From: AC-32 sp963704005
GTDB lineage: Bacteria > Actinomycetota > Thermoleophilia > Gaiellales > Gaiellaceae
Reading direction: 5' to 3'
NCBI GenBank assembly: GCA_963704005.1
Contig: CAVPGJ010000001.1
Location: forward strand, 744,001-808,000
Length of the DNA stretch: 64,000 nt
Of the stretch, positions 33,541 to 42,170 are shown piece after piece. Below the pieces are notes generated by a model. That model saw nothing but the letters and a program-made list of their open reading frames with translations. It was not told the DNA's origin and did no database searches. Both the position numbers and the translations under genes were made by a program. The first letter of the stretch is position 1. Each line of letters begins with the position of its first letter.

Positions 33541-35970
33541 GTGCTCTCCGGGTTCGCGCTCGCGCAGCCGCTGCTCGACATCCTGAGCAAGAACCCCGAG
33601 TTCTTCGCGATCCGGGGCTCGACGAGCAGGCAGATCGTCCTCTTCGCGCTCTTCATCGTCTTCGTCCCGCCGCTGGCACTGCTCGCAGTCGAGCTGCTGG
33701 TCGCGGTCTTCAGCCGCCGCGCGGCGAGCATCGTCCACCTCGTCTTCGTCGCGGGCCTCGTGGCCGTCGTCGTCCTCCACGGGCTGACCAACGACTCGAG
33801 CCTGACGGGGGTGACGTCGCTGGTCGTCGCAGCGGCGGCCGGGATCGGAGGAGCGGTGCTCTACGCGCGGGCCGCGGTCGCCCGCTCGTTCCTGACCGTG
33901 CTGACGCCGGCGCCGTTCATCTTCCTGGCGCTCTTCTTCTCGAGCTCGGGGATCTCGAAGCTCGTCTTCCCGAACACGCCGCCCTTGAAGGAGGAGCACG
34001 TCAGCTCGAAGACGCCGAAGACGCCGGTCGTGCTGATCGTCTTGGACGAGTTCGCACCGGTCTCGCTGATGAACCGCAGCGAGCACGTCGACGCGGCCCG
34101 CTACCCGAACTTCGCCAGGCTCGAGAACACGTCGACCTGGTACCGGAGCGCGACCACGGTGCAGTGGCTGACGGAGGTGGCCGTGCCGGCGATCTTCACC
34201 GGGATCCTGCCGCTGCCGCACAAGAAGCTGTTACCGATCTACTCGGACCACCCGAACAACATCTTCACGCTGCTCGGCGGCAGCTACAAGGTCGAGGGGG
34301 TCGAGTCGATCACGCACATGTGCCCGGGTTCGATCTGCAAGGAGGTCAAGGGCTCCTCGGCGCAGGAGGTCAAGGGCACGAGCGGGTCGCTGGCCAACGA
34401 CGCGAGCGTCGTCTACCTGCATCTCGTTCTGCCCTCGCCGTACGTCGACAGCGTCCCGCAGATCAGCGACAGCTGGGGGAACTTCGGCCAGCCGGAGCAC
34501 GCGGAGGTGCAGACGACGCACGCGGGCCCGATCCTCCCGTGCGCGCGCAACGTCTGCCGCTTCGTCTCGACCTTTCACCGGGGCGGGAAACCGACCGCCT
34601 ACATCCTCCACTCGCTGCTGCCGCACGTGCCGTACCTGTACCTGCCCTCGGGCAAGGCGTACGGGATCGAGGTGCCGATCCTGCGCGGCGTGCGGCACGG
34701 GATCTGGCAGCAGCCCTGGCCGTCGCTGCAGAGCTACCAGCGCTACCTGCTCCAGACTGAGTACACCGACCGAGCGCTCGGCTACATGATGCGCCGGCTG
34801 AGGGCCAAGGGGATCTGGAACAAGGCGCTCGTGATCGTGCTCGCCGACCACGGCGTCAGCTTCCGGCACCTGCAGCCGCGGCGGCTCCCGACGCCGGGGA
34901 ACATGCAGGACATCGCCTTCGTGCCGCTGTTCGTGAAGCTGCCGCACCAGCACCGTGCGCACATCGACGACGGGCTGGCGCGCACCGTGGACGTCGTGCC
35001 GACAATCGCGCGCTACCTGCACCTCAAGATCCCCTACCACGTCGACGGCAAGCCGCTGATCGGACGCAAGCTGCCGCAGGACGGCACCGTCTCGCTGCTG
35101 ATCGGCAACGGCAAGTACGCGACCGCGCGGCTCTCCGACCTGCAGGCGCTGCGGCGGCAGGCGCTCGCGGAGCAGCTCGCGGCCTTCGGGACGACGCCCG
35201 CCGACCTCTACCGCATCGGGCCGCACCAGGAGCTGCTGGGCCGGCTCGTCTCGGGCCTCTCCACCCACCCGAGCCGCTCGACCTCGGTCCAGCTCTCGAA
35301 CGAGAACCTGCTCCGCACCGTCGACACGCGCTCGGGGCTGCTGCCGACCTGGGTCCAGGGCAAGGTGTCGGGGCCGCTCGACAGCCAGGACCTGGCGGTC
35401 GCCGTCAACGGCCGCGTCGCCGCCGTGACGCAGACCTTCGTCGTGGGCGGGGTAACCGGGTTCGACGCGATGGTCCCGGAGGGCTCGCTGCACGACGGCC
35501 GCAACGACGTCTCCGTCTTCGCCGTCCAGCCCGGCGGCTCGCTGGAGGAGCTGCGCGGGAGCAGCGTGACCACGACCCTCAAGACGCGCGGCGGGATCCA
35601 GGTGATCGCCTCGACCGGCGGCAGGGTGATCCCGGTCCGGCAGAAGGCGCTCGCCGGCAGCGTTGTGGTCAAGGCGGGTCCGACGTTCGAGTTCGACGGC
35701 TCGGCCTCGGACGCCGCGCACCGGCACAAGGTCGACGCGGTGATGGTCTTCGTCGACGGCGAGCAGGTCTACGCAAGCAAGGCGAGCCTGATCCAGCCGA
35801 AGAGCATGCTCGGCCAGGTGCGGACGCAGAACCCGTACGGCTTCCAGTTCGACCTGCCGGCGTCGCTGCTGCCGAAGCCCGGGTCGGACCACAAGGTGCG
35901 CGTGTTCGCCGTCCGCGGCGGGGCCGCCGGGGAGCTTCGCTACCTAGGCGCCTGGCCCTGGGGCCAGTAG
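33541..35970 (+). CDS. Membrane alkaline-phosphatase-superfamily transferase/hydrolase, paralogue 2 (5' end uncertain)
   Basis: 809 residues from GTG 33541, collinear with the gene at 30202-32688 over its whole length. It has the same four membrane segments, VLIVLDEFAPVSLMNRS, WLTEVAVPAIFTGILP (candidate Thr nucleophile), LADHGVSFR and a beta-rich C-terminus. Coding similarity to paralogue 1 extends about 17 residues upstream (from about 33490, SFLRTALVNGAQLAVLSGF), but no ATG, GTG or TTG exists in that frame before the tRNA. A non-canonical start or an indel near 33480 is likely. Local duplication of paralogue 1 is the simplest origin; its 3' end overlaps the convergent MFS gene by 27 bp. 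Confidence 0.8.
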   Translation: MLSGFALAQPLLDILSKNPEFFAIRGSTSRQIVLFALFIVFVPPLALLAVELLVAVFSRRAASIVHLVFVAGLVAVVVLHGLTNDSSLTGVTSLVVAAAAGIGGAVLYARAAVARSFLTVLTPAPFIFLALFFSSSGISKLVFPNTPPLKEEHVSSKTPKTPVVLIVLDEFAPVSLMNRSEHVDAARYPNFARLENTSTWYRSATTVQWLTEVAVPAIFTGILPLPHKKLLPIYSDHPNNIFTLLGGSYKVEGVESITHMCPGSICKEVKGSSAQEVKGTSGSLANDASVVYLHLVLPSPYVDSVPQISDSWGNFGQPEHAEVQTTHAGPILPCARNVCRFVSTFHRGGKPTAYILHSLLPHVPYLYLPSGKAYGIEVPILRGVRHGIWQQPWPSLQSYQRYLLQTEYTDRALGYMMRRLRAKGIWNKALVIVLADHGVSFRHLQPRRLPTPGNMQDIAFVPLFVKLPHQHRAHIDDGLARTVDVVPTIARYLHLKIPYHVDGKPLIGRKLPQDGTVSLLIGNGKYATARLSDLQALRRQALAEQLAAFGTTPADLYRIGPHQELLGRLVSGLSTHPSRSTSVQLSNENLLRTVDTRSGLLPTWVQGKVSGPLDSQDLAVAVNGRVAAVTQTFVVGGVTGFDAMVPEGSLHDGRNDVSVFAVQPGGSLEELRGSSVTTTLKTRGGIQVIASTGGRVIPVRQKALAGSVVVKAGPTFEFDGSASDAAHRHKVDAVMVFVDGEQVYASKASLIQPKSMLGQVRTQNPYGFQFDLPASLLPKPGSDHKVRVFAVRGGAAGELRYLGAWPWGQ

Positions 35971-37248
35971 CGGCGGGGCCAGCGGCGTGAGCGTGACCGG
36001 CTCCGGCGCGGGTGTGCGGCGGACGCGCTCGGGCAGGCGCCGCTCGAGCGCGAGGCAGCCGGCCGCGGAGAAGAGGCAGACCACGGCCGCGATCGGCCAG
36101 ACCGCGAGCGGGTGCCAGCCGAGCAGCGGCCCGCCGACCGCCGGCCCGAGGATCGAGCCCGCGCTCCACGACATCGCGCTCAGCGCGAAGTAGCGGCCGC
36201 GCAGCCGCTCGGGCGCGAGGTCGACGACGAGCGGCGCCTGCGTCGGCCCCTGCAGCGTCTCGCCGACGCCGAAGACGAGGATCGCGATGATGAAGACGAT
36301 CGCCGCCGAGCTGCCGGTCAGCCAGTGGCCGCCCGCGAGGACGATCAGCGCCGCGGTCGCCCAGAGCACGTTCATCAGCGCCAGCGCGGCCATCCGGCGG
36401 CGCCCCTCGAGCGCCTTCGCCACCGGCAGCTGGATCAGCACGATCAGCAGCGTGTTCGCGAGCCAGATGAAGCCGACCCAGCGCTCGTCCACGCCCGCGT
36501 AGTTCTTGGCAAAGGGCGGCAGCAGCGCGAAGACCTCGTAGCCGACGGAGACGAAGAGCACGTTCAGGCCGATGAAGGCGAGGAAGTTGCGGTCGCGCAG
36601 GACCGTCCGGTAGCTGCCGGGCTCTTCGTGCTCCTCCGCCTCGCTCACGGGCGGCTCCCGGATGAAGAGCAGCAGGATCGCCGCGAAGACGAGGAAGGTG
36701 GCGGCGTCGATCAGGAACAACCTGGTGAAGCTGCTCGGGTCGGCGGTCGTCGCGATCAGCCCGCCGATCAGGGCGCCGAGGCCAACGCCGAGGTTCATGC
36801 TCACCCGCTGGAGCGCGTAGGCCGAGTGCCGGGCCTCCGGCGGCGTCAGGCGCGAGAGCAGCGTCGACTGGCCGGGCCAGAAGCACGCCGTGCCGATCCC
36901 TTCGAGGGCGAAGAGCGCGTAGGCGTGCCAGGCCTCGCGGATCAGCGGGAAGAGCGTGAACGCGACCATTTCCAGGATCAGGCCGAGCACGAGCGTGTTG
37001 CGGCCGCCGATGCGGTCGATCACCGTGCCGGCACCGAGGCCCGCGGCCAGCGCCGCCGCGCCGGCGATCGCGAGCGCCAGGCCCGCCTGCGCGAACGAGA
37101 TGCCGCGCACGTTGTGCAGGTAGATGACGGCGAACGGGAAGACGATCCCGTTGCCGAGCGAGTTCACGACCCCGCCGGCCTGCACCAGCCAGACCTGGCG
37201 CGGCAGGTGCGGGTCGAGCCCGCGGAGGTATGCGGTGACGGTCGCCAC
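35944..37248 (-). CDS. MFS transporter
   Basis: 434 residues from GTG 37248, with twelve predicted membrane segments and the motif-A-like loop GTVIDRIGGRNTLVLG between segments 2 and 3. A long central loop (REPPVSEAEEHEEPGSYRTVL) separates the halves. It looks like drug- or metabolite-exporting MFS proteins (DHA1-like). The open frame upstream of 37248 is antisense to the epimerase gene and was excluded. It is divergent from the epimerase gene across an 81-bp gap holding a perfect hairpin, so co-regulation is possible. Confidence 0.85.
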   Translation of the reverse strand: MATVTAYLRGLDPHLPRQVWLVQAGGVVNSLGNGIVFPFAVIYLHNVRGISFAQAGLALAIAGAAALAAGLGAGTVIDRIGGRNTLVLGLILEMVAFTLFPLIREAWHAYALFALEGIGTACFWPGQSTLLSRLTPPEARHSAYALQRVSMNLGVGLGALIGGLIATTADPSSFTRLFLIDAATFLVFAAILLLFIREPPVSEAEEHEEPGSYRTVLRDRNFLAFIGLNVLFVSVGYEVFALLPPFAKNYAGVDERWVGFIWLANTLLIVLIQLPVAKALEGRRRMAALALMNVLWATAALIVLAGGHWLTGSSAAIVFIIAILVFGVGETLQGPTQAPLVVDLAPERLRGRYFALSAMSWSAGSILGPAVGGPLLGWHPLAVWPIAAVVCLFSAAGCLALERRLPERVRRTPAPEPVTLTPLAPPLLAPGPGA

Positions 37249-37285
37249 GCGGTCTAAGGCGCTCGCTTGCGACGCCGACCATAGA

Positions 37286-37312
37286 GCACACGCCGGCTTG
37301 GCCGGCGTGTGC
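37286..37312. promoter_or_regulatory. 12-bp perfect inverted repeat in a divergent promoter region
   Basis: Arms GCACACGCCGGC (37286-37297) and GCCGGCGTGTGC (37301-37312) around the 3-base loop TTG. It lies between the MFS gene start (37248, minus) and the epimerase start (37330, plus). It could be an operator for a dimeric regulator or a hairpin near both 5' ends. No regulator gene is adjacent. Confidence 0.5.
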
Positions 37313-37329
37313 GGCCTAAGGTATCGGCG

Positions 37330-38355
37330 GTGGAGCTCGAGGCCCGGATCGCGACGCTGCGGATGGCGGAGACGTTCGTCATCTCGCGCGGCGCCTCCGA
37401 CGAGGCCGAGGCGGTCTTCGTCGAGATCCGCCACGACGGAGTCAGCGGCTTCGGCGAGGCGAACCCGATCGAGCGCTACGACGAGTCGGCCTCCTCGGCG
37501 CTCGCGTTCCTGAAGGAGACGGAGGAGCTGCTCGGCGACGACCCGTTCGCGCTGGAGGCGATCGGGGCCCGGCTCGCGGAGCGGCCAGGCGAGCACGCGG
37601 CCAAAGCGGGACTGGACGCGGCGCTGCACGACCTCTGCGGCAAGCTCGCCGGCCTGCCGGTCTGGCGGCTGCTCGGGCTCGAGCAGAAAGGCCCGCCGAC
37701 CTCGTGGACGATCTGGCTCGGCGACCCGGACGACATGGCGCGGCGCGCGGAGAAGGTCCGCGGCCGCTTCAAGCGGCTGAAGCTGAAGCTCGGCGGCCGC
37801 GACGGGCTCGACGTCGAGCGCGTCCGTGCGGTGCACGGCGTCTCGGAGGTGCCGCTGCAGGTGGACGTGAACGAGGCCTGGTCCCTCGACGAGGCGGTGG
37901 AAGCGCTGCCCCAGCTCGGCGAGCTCGGGGTCGAGTACTGCGAGCAGCCCCTGCCCGCCGCGGATCCGAACGGGCCGGAGCTGAAGCGCCGGAGCCCGCT
38001 CCCGATCTACGTCGACGAGGACTGCCATCTGCTCGCGGACGTGCCCGCCTGCGCCGAGCGCGCGCACGGGTTGACGGTGAAGCTCGCCAAGTCGGGCGGG
38101 ATTCGCGAGGCGGTTCGGATCGCGCACGCCGGCCGCGCGCTGGGGCTCGGGCTGATGCTCGGCTGCATGAACGAGTCGGGCCTCGCTGTCTCGGCCGGTG
38201 CCCAGATCGCCAGCCTCTTCGACCACGTCGACCTCGACGGCAACCTCCTGCTCGCGGAGGACCCGTGGCCGGGCGTCGAGCTCGTCGACGGCGTCCAGGT
38301 CCCTCCCGACCGGCCGGGATTGGGTGTCCGAGAAGCGGTATCTGATCCTCGCTGA
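37330..38355 (+). CDS. Enolase-superfamily dipeptide epimerase (DgcA-like)
   Basis: 341 residues from GTG 37330 (MELEARIATLRMAETFVISRG). Barrel motifs of the mandelate-racemase-type enolase group are present: the catalytic pair K-x-K in RLKLKLGGRDG, metal ligands in VDVNEAW, EYCEQPL and VDEDCH, and the second catalytic Lys in VKLAKSGG. L-Ala-D/L-Glu epimerases share these. Because a DUF1611 gene follows with a 32-bp overlap, a role like DgcA in N-acetyl-glutamate racemisation (D-glutamate breakdown) is a good alternative. Either way the substrate is likely wall-derived D-Glu. Confidence 0.85.
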   Translation: MELEARIATLRMAETFVISRGASDEAEAVFVEIRHDGVSGFGEANPIERYDESASSALAFLKETEELLGDDPFALEAIGARLAERPGEHAAKAGLDAALHDLCGKLAGLPVWRLLGLEQKGPPTSWTIWLGDPDDMARRAEKVRGRFKRLKLKLGGRDGLDVERVRAVHGVSEVPLQVDVNEAWSLDEAVEALPQLGELGVEYCEQPLPAADPNGPELKRRSPLPIYVDEDCHLLADVPACAERAHGLTVKLAKSGGIREAVRIAHAGRALGLGLMLGCMNESGLAVSAGAQIASLFDHVDLDGNLLLAEDPWPGVELVDGVQVPPDRPGLGVREAVSDPR

Positions 38356-39379
38356 GGGCCGCTCCGGCGACCCGCACTACGGCAAGACCGCTCGGGGCGT
38401 GATCCGCTACGCGCCCGACCCGGCCGTTGTCGTCGTCGACTCGACGCGGCCGGGGGAGACGCTCGACGGCGTGCCGGTCGTCGCGTCCGTCGCAGACGGG
38501 CTGACCTACGAGCCGACCACCGCGCTGGTCGGCGTCGCGACGCAGGGCGGCCGCTTCCCGCCCGAGTGGCGCGAGCTCCTCGAGCAGTGCATCGCCGCCG
38601 GGCTCGACGTCGAGAACGGCCTGCACGAGTTCCTCGGCGACGACCCCGAGCTGAGCGAGCTGGCGGCCGCGAACGGCGTCGAGCTGCGCGACCTGCGCCG
38701 GCCGCCGGCCGACCTGAACGTCCCGACCGGCGACAACCTCGCGCTCGACGCGCGGATCGTGCTCACGGTCGGCTCGGACTGCGCGATCGGCAAGAAGACG
38801 GTCGCGCTCGAGCTCGACCTCGAGGCGCGCCGCCGTGGCCTGAGCTCGGTCTTCGTCCCGACCGGCCAGACCGGAATCGCAATCGCGGGCTGGGGGATCG
38901 CGGTCGACGCCGTGGTCTCGGACTTCCTCGCCGGCGCGGCCGAGCGGCTGGTCGTCGAGGGGCACGAGCGCGGGGGAGAGCTGCTCTTCGTCGAGGGCCA
39001 GGGCTCGCTTTCGCACCCGGCCTACTCGGGGGTGACGCTCGGCCTGATCCACGGCTCGGCCCCGCACGCGTTCGTCCTCTGCCACCGGGCGGGCGCGACC
39101 GAGATCGAGGGCTATCCGGGCCACCCGCTCCCGAGTCTCCAGGAGCTGGTCGAGCTGCACGAGCGGATTGCCCTGCCGCTGCGCCCGGCCCGGGTCGCGT
39201 GCCTCGCGCTCAACACCGCCCACCTCGACGAGGGTCAGGCGCGCGCGGCGATCAACGCTGCGCGTGAGCAGACCGGCCTGCCCGCCGACGACCCGGTACG
39301 CTTCGGCGCCGGCCCGCTCCTGGAGGCGATCCTCCAGACGCTTGAGACTCAAGTTCCGGCGCAGGCCGCCGATCACTGA
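38324..39379 (+). CDS. DUF1611-family P-loop protein (DgcN-like)
   Basis: 351 residues from GTG 38324. The N-terminal Rossmann-like part (KRYLILAEGRSGDPHYGKTARG) carries the family opening. The C-terminal half has a P-loop-like TVGSDCAIGKKTVALEL, FVPTGQTGIAIAGWGIAVDAVVSDF, FVEGQGSLSHPAYSGVTLGLIHG and the GATEIEGYPGHPLPS block. From the literature I recall, DUF1611 member DgcN acetylates D-glutamate for conversion by an epimerase-like partner. The overlap with the epimerase gene fits that pathway; activity here is inferred. Confidence 0.82.
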   Translation: MSEKRYLILAEGRSGDPHYGKTARGVIRYAPDPAVVVVDSTRPGETLDGVPVVASVADGLTYEPTTALVGVATQGGRFPPEWRELLEQCIAAGLDVENGLHEFLGDDPELSELAAANGVELRDLRRPPADLNVPTGDNLALDARIVLTVGSDCAIGKKTVALELDLEARRRGLSSVFVPTGQTGIAIAGWGIAVDAVVSDFLAGAAERLVVEGHERGGELLFVEGQGSLSHPAYSGVTLGLIHGSAPHAFVLCHRAGATEIEGYPGHPLPSLQELVELHERIALPLRPARVACLALNTAHLDEGQARAAINAAREQTGLPADDPVRFGAGPLLEAILQTLETQVPAQAADH

Positions 39380-39451
39380 CGGCGAATGCCGCTTCATTCC
39401 GGCCGCCGGACGTGTAACGCTAGGGGTGGGTCGAATCGACGAGGAGGGACG

Positions 39452-41023
39452 TTGACGAGGATCACGAGTCTTATCGCGAAGGCGGCCGCACGGGCAAAGC
39501 CCGCACGGCCTCTTTGGTCGGCGTCGCTCGCGACCGCCTTGGGCTGCGCCGCGCTGGCGCTGGCCGGCAGCGCGCATACGGCGATCGCGGTGGGGGTCAG
39601 TGAGGACCGCGGCAAGGAAGCGAACGCCGCCGCCTTCTTCGCGACGCTCCACGACCTCGGGCTGACGCAGAACCGCGTCTCGATCATCTGGAACCCGGCC
39701 CAGCCGGCGGTGATCCCCCAGAAGTCGAACATCCAGCAGTGGCTGCCGCTCGCCCAGGCGGCCGGCGTCAAGATCGTCTTCGCGATCTCGTCCAAGAACG
39801 CGCGCGACTTCTCGTCGGCCTCGGGCGCGGCCGGGCAGTTCGCCGCCTTCCTGCAGAACGTCGCGCACGCGTTCCCGCAGGTGAGGGACTACGTGATCGG
39901 CAACGAGCCCAACCAGCCCTACTTCTGGCTGCCGCAGTTCGGCTCGGACGGCAAGCCGCTCTCGGCCGCCGAATACGAGCCGGTGCTCGCCAAGTCCTAC
40001 GACGCGCTCAAATCGGTCGACCCGACCATCAACGTGATCGGCGTCGGCCTCTCGCCGCGAGGCAACGACAACCCCAACGCCAAGAGCAACATCTCCCGCT
40101 CGCCGGTCCGCTTCCTCCACGACCTCGGCGTCGCCTACCGCGCGAGCCACCGGACGAAGCCCCTGATGGACGAGCTCGCGTACCACCCGTACCCGGCCCA
40201 CAACACCGATCTCCCGCAGACCGGCTACACGTGGCCCAACGCTGGGCTGCCGAACCTGAACCGGGTCAAGCAAGCCGTCTGGGATGCCTTCAAGGGCACG
40301 GCACAGGCGACGTTCAAGGAGACCGGCAAGACGTCGTTCAGCCCACCGCTCACGTTCGACCTCGACGAGCTCGGCTGGCAGGTGGCGCCGCTCCCCGCGC
40401 TAGCGGGCGTCTACACGGGGACCGAGAACGTGCCCACGATCGACGAGGCGAAGCAGGCGACCTACTATGCCGAGTCGATCCAGAGCGCCGAGTGCGACCC
40501 CACGGTCGCCTCGCTCAGCTTCTTCCTGCTGACCGACGAGCCCCAGCTCACGGGCTGGCAGAGCGGCCTCGAGCGCGTCGACGGCTCGAGACGCCCCTCG
40601 TACGACGCGGTCAAGCAGACGATCCATGACTCGGGCGGCACCTGTCAGACCGGTCTTCTGACCGCCTGGAAGCACACCGCGGGGGTGCTCTATCCGCTCG
40701 TGACGTGGGGCAACCTCAAGCAGGTGCGGCGGACGCGCAACACGAAGTGGTCTTTCAGGGCCGGAGCCCAGGAGGAGGCGCTCTTCCGCGCCGCGGTCTT
40801 CAAGGCCACGACGAAGAAGGCGCAGATCCTGAAGGTGCTGGGCCGGGGCCAGCCGAAGGCGTTGCTCGTCGCGCGCGGGACGATCAAGGCCAAGACCCGC
40901 GTCGTCATCCTCCCGCACCGCAGGCTCAAGGCCGGCCGCTACGTCTTCGCGATCCGCATGCAGGCGACGATGAACCCCGCCCGCACCACGCTCGTCGTCA
41001 GCAGGCCGTTCCGGGTCCGATGA
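39452..41023 (+). CDS. Secreted glycoside-hydrolase-like TIM-barrel protein
   Basis: 523 residues from TTG 39452, preceded by GAGGAGGG. There is a basic N-region, a hydrophobic export segment (about residues 28-48) and then a beta/alpha barrel. Candidate acid/base Glu is in YVIGNEPNQPYFWLP (about residue 150) and candidate nucleophile Glu in FDLDELGWQVAP (about residue 305), the layout of clan GH-A (GH39/GH5-like). A C-terminal beta domain of about 120 residues ends the protein (RLKAGRYVFAIRM). The export region is partly encoded by a family B palindromic repeat (39486-39514). Substrate unknown. Confidence 0.75.
   Translation: MTRITSLIAKAAARAKPARPLWSASLATALGCAALALAGSAHTAIAVGVSEDRGKEANAAAFFATLHDLGLTQNRVSIIWNPAQPAVIPQKSNIQQWLPLAQAAGVKIVFAISSKNARDFSSASGAAGQFAAFLQNVAHAFPQVRDYVIGNEPNQPYFWLPQFGSDGKPLSAAEYEPVLAKSYDALKSVDPTINVIGVGLSPRGNDNPNAKSNISRSPVRFLHDLGVAYRASHRTKPLMDELAYHPYPAHNTDLPQTGYTWPNAGLPNLNRVKQAVWDAFKGTAQATFKETGKTSFSPPLTFDLDELGWQVAPLPALAGVYTGTENVPTIDEAKQATYYAESIQSAECDPTVASLSFFLLTDEPQLTGWQSGLERVDGSRRPSYDAVKQTIHDSGGTCQTGLLTAWKHTAGVLYPLVTWGNLKQVRRTRNTKWSFRAGAQEEALFRAAVFKATTKKAQILKVLGRGQPKALLVARGTIKAKTRVVILPHRRLKAGRYVFAIRMQATMNPARTTLVVSRPFRVR
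39486..39514 (+). repeat. Dispersed palindromic repeat, family B (copy 2, inside coding DNA)
   Basis: 29 bases with core GGGCAAAGCCC, 2 differences from 7498-7526. Here it is translated as part of the N-region of the exported barrel protein (AARAKPARPLW). Confidence 0.55.
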
Positions 41024-42129
41024 CCGATCCGCGGGCGGCGCGGCTCGCCGAGCTGATCGTCGGCTACTCGCTCGAGCTGCAGCCGGGGCAGATCCTCCGG
41101 GTCGACACCGCCGAGCCGGGGATCCCGCTCGCGGTCGAGCTCTACCGGGCCGCGCTGCGGGCCGGAGCGTACCCGTACGTGCAGGTGGAGCTGGAGGGCC
41201 TCGCCGAGCTGCTGATCAAGGAAGGAAGCGGCGACCAGTTCGACTTCGTCCCGCCGGCGGCCGAGACCGAGGTCGACCTCATCGACGCGATCGTGACGAT
41301 CTGGTCCGAGGTGAACACCCGGGCGCTCGGCGAGGCCCCGCCAGAGCGCCAGCAGCGGCTGATGGCCGCGGAGCGGAAGCTGATCAACCGCCGCTGGGGC
41401 CGGATCTCGAAGGGCGAGATGCGCTGGTGCGGCGCGCTGCACCCATCGGCCGCCCACGCGCAGGACGCCGGGATGTCGCTCGAGGAGTACGAGCAGTTCG
41501 TCTACCGCGCGTGCCATGTCGAGGGCGATGGCGACCCGGTCGCGCACTGGAAGGCGACGCGCGACGAGCTGGCGCTCCGAGCCGGGCAGCTGAGCGAGGC
41601 GCGAGAGCTTCGGATCGTCGGCCCCGGCACCGACCTGCGCGTCGTCGTCGAGGGCCGTAAGTGGGACGCAGCCGACGGGCGCTACAACCTGCCGGACGGC
41701 GAGGTCTACACGAGCCCGCACGAGACTGCGACCGAGGGAGAGATCGCGTTCGCCTTCCCCGCGCTGTTCCAGGGCCGCGAGATCGACGGGATCCGGCTCC
41801 GCTTCGAGGAGGGCCGGGTCGTGGAGGCCGAGGCCCGCGAAGGCGGGTCCTTCCTCGACGCGGTGCTCGAGCTCGACGAGGGCGCGCGCCGGCTCGGCGA
41901 GGTCGCGTTCGGGCTCAACTACGAGATCGACCGCTTCACCAACAACACGCTCTTCGACGAGAAGATCGGCGGGACGATGCACGTCGCGCTCGGCGCGTCG
42001 TTCAAGGAGCTCGGCGGCACCAACGATTCGGCGCTGCACTGGGACATGGTCTGCGACCTGCGCGAGGACGGCGAGGTCTACGCCGACGGTGAGCTGCTCT
42101 GGAAGGCGGGGCGGTTCCTCGAGACTTGA
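41020..42129 (+). CDS. M29-family metal-dependent aminopeptidase
   Basis: 369 residues; ATG overlaps the preceding stop. Thermophilic aminopeptidase (AmpS/T) family. The N-terminal domain has LRVDTAEPGIPLAVELYRAALRAGAYP. Metal-ligand blocks are LPDGEVYTSPHETATEG (Glu), LNYEIDRFTNNTLFDEKIGGTMHVALG (His/Glu) and ALHWDMVCDL (His, Asp). It removes N-terminal residues from peptides in the cytosol. The stop codon is embedded in the -35 hexamer of the SOS promoter that follows. Confidence 0.93.
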   Translation: MTDPRAARLAELIVGYSLELQPGQILRVDTAEPGIPLAVELYRAALRAGAYPYVQVELEGLAELLIKEGSGDQFDFVPPAAETEVDLIDAIVTIWSEVNTRALGEAPPERQQRLMAAERKLINRRWGRISKGEMRWCGALHPSAAHAQDAGMSLEEYEQFVYRACHVEGDGDPVAHWKATRDELALRAGQLSEARELRIVGPGTDLRVVVEGRKWDAADGRYNLPDGEVYTSPHETATEGEIAFAFPALFQGREIDGIRLRFEEGRVVEAEAREGGSFLDAVLELDEGARRLGEVAFGLNYEIDRFTNNTLFDEKIGGTMHVALGASFKELGGTNDSALHWDMVCDLREDGEVYADGELLWKAGRFLET

Positions 42130-42170
42130 CACGAACATGCGTTCGCTCTAGTATGGCGAACGTATGTTCG
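42126..42170 (+). promoter_or_regulatory. SOS promoter with two LexA boxes
   Basis: -35 TTGACA (42126-42131), 17-bp spacer, -10 TAGTAT (42149-42154). LexA box 1 CGAACATGCGTTCG (42132-42145) fills most of the spacer; box 2 CGAACGTATGTTCG (42157-42170) covers the expected transcription start and the ATG at 42164. Both fit the actinobacterial consensus CGAAC-RNRY-GTTYG at every position. Tight LexA repression and induction on DNA damage are predicted. The lexA gene is not in the window. Confidence 0.88.

Noticed and set aside
37249..38226. N-terminal extension of the MFS gene on the minus strand
   Set aside because: The extension is antisense to the epimerase and has no membrane or transporter pattern; GTG 37248 begins the first segment.
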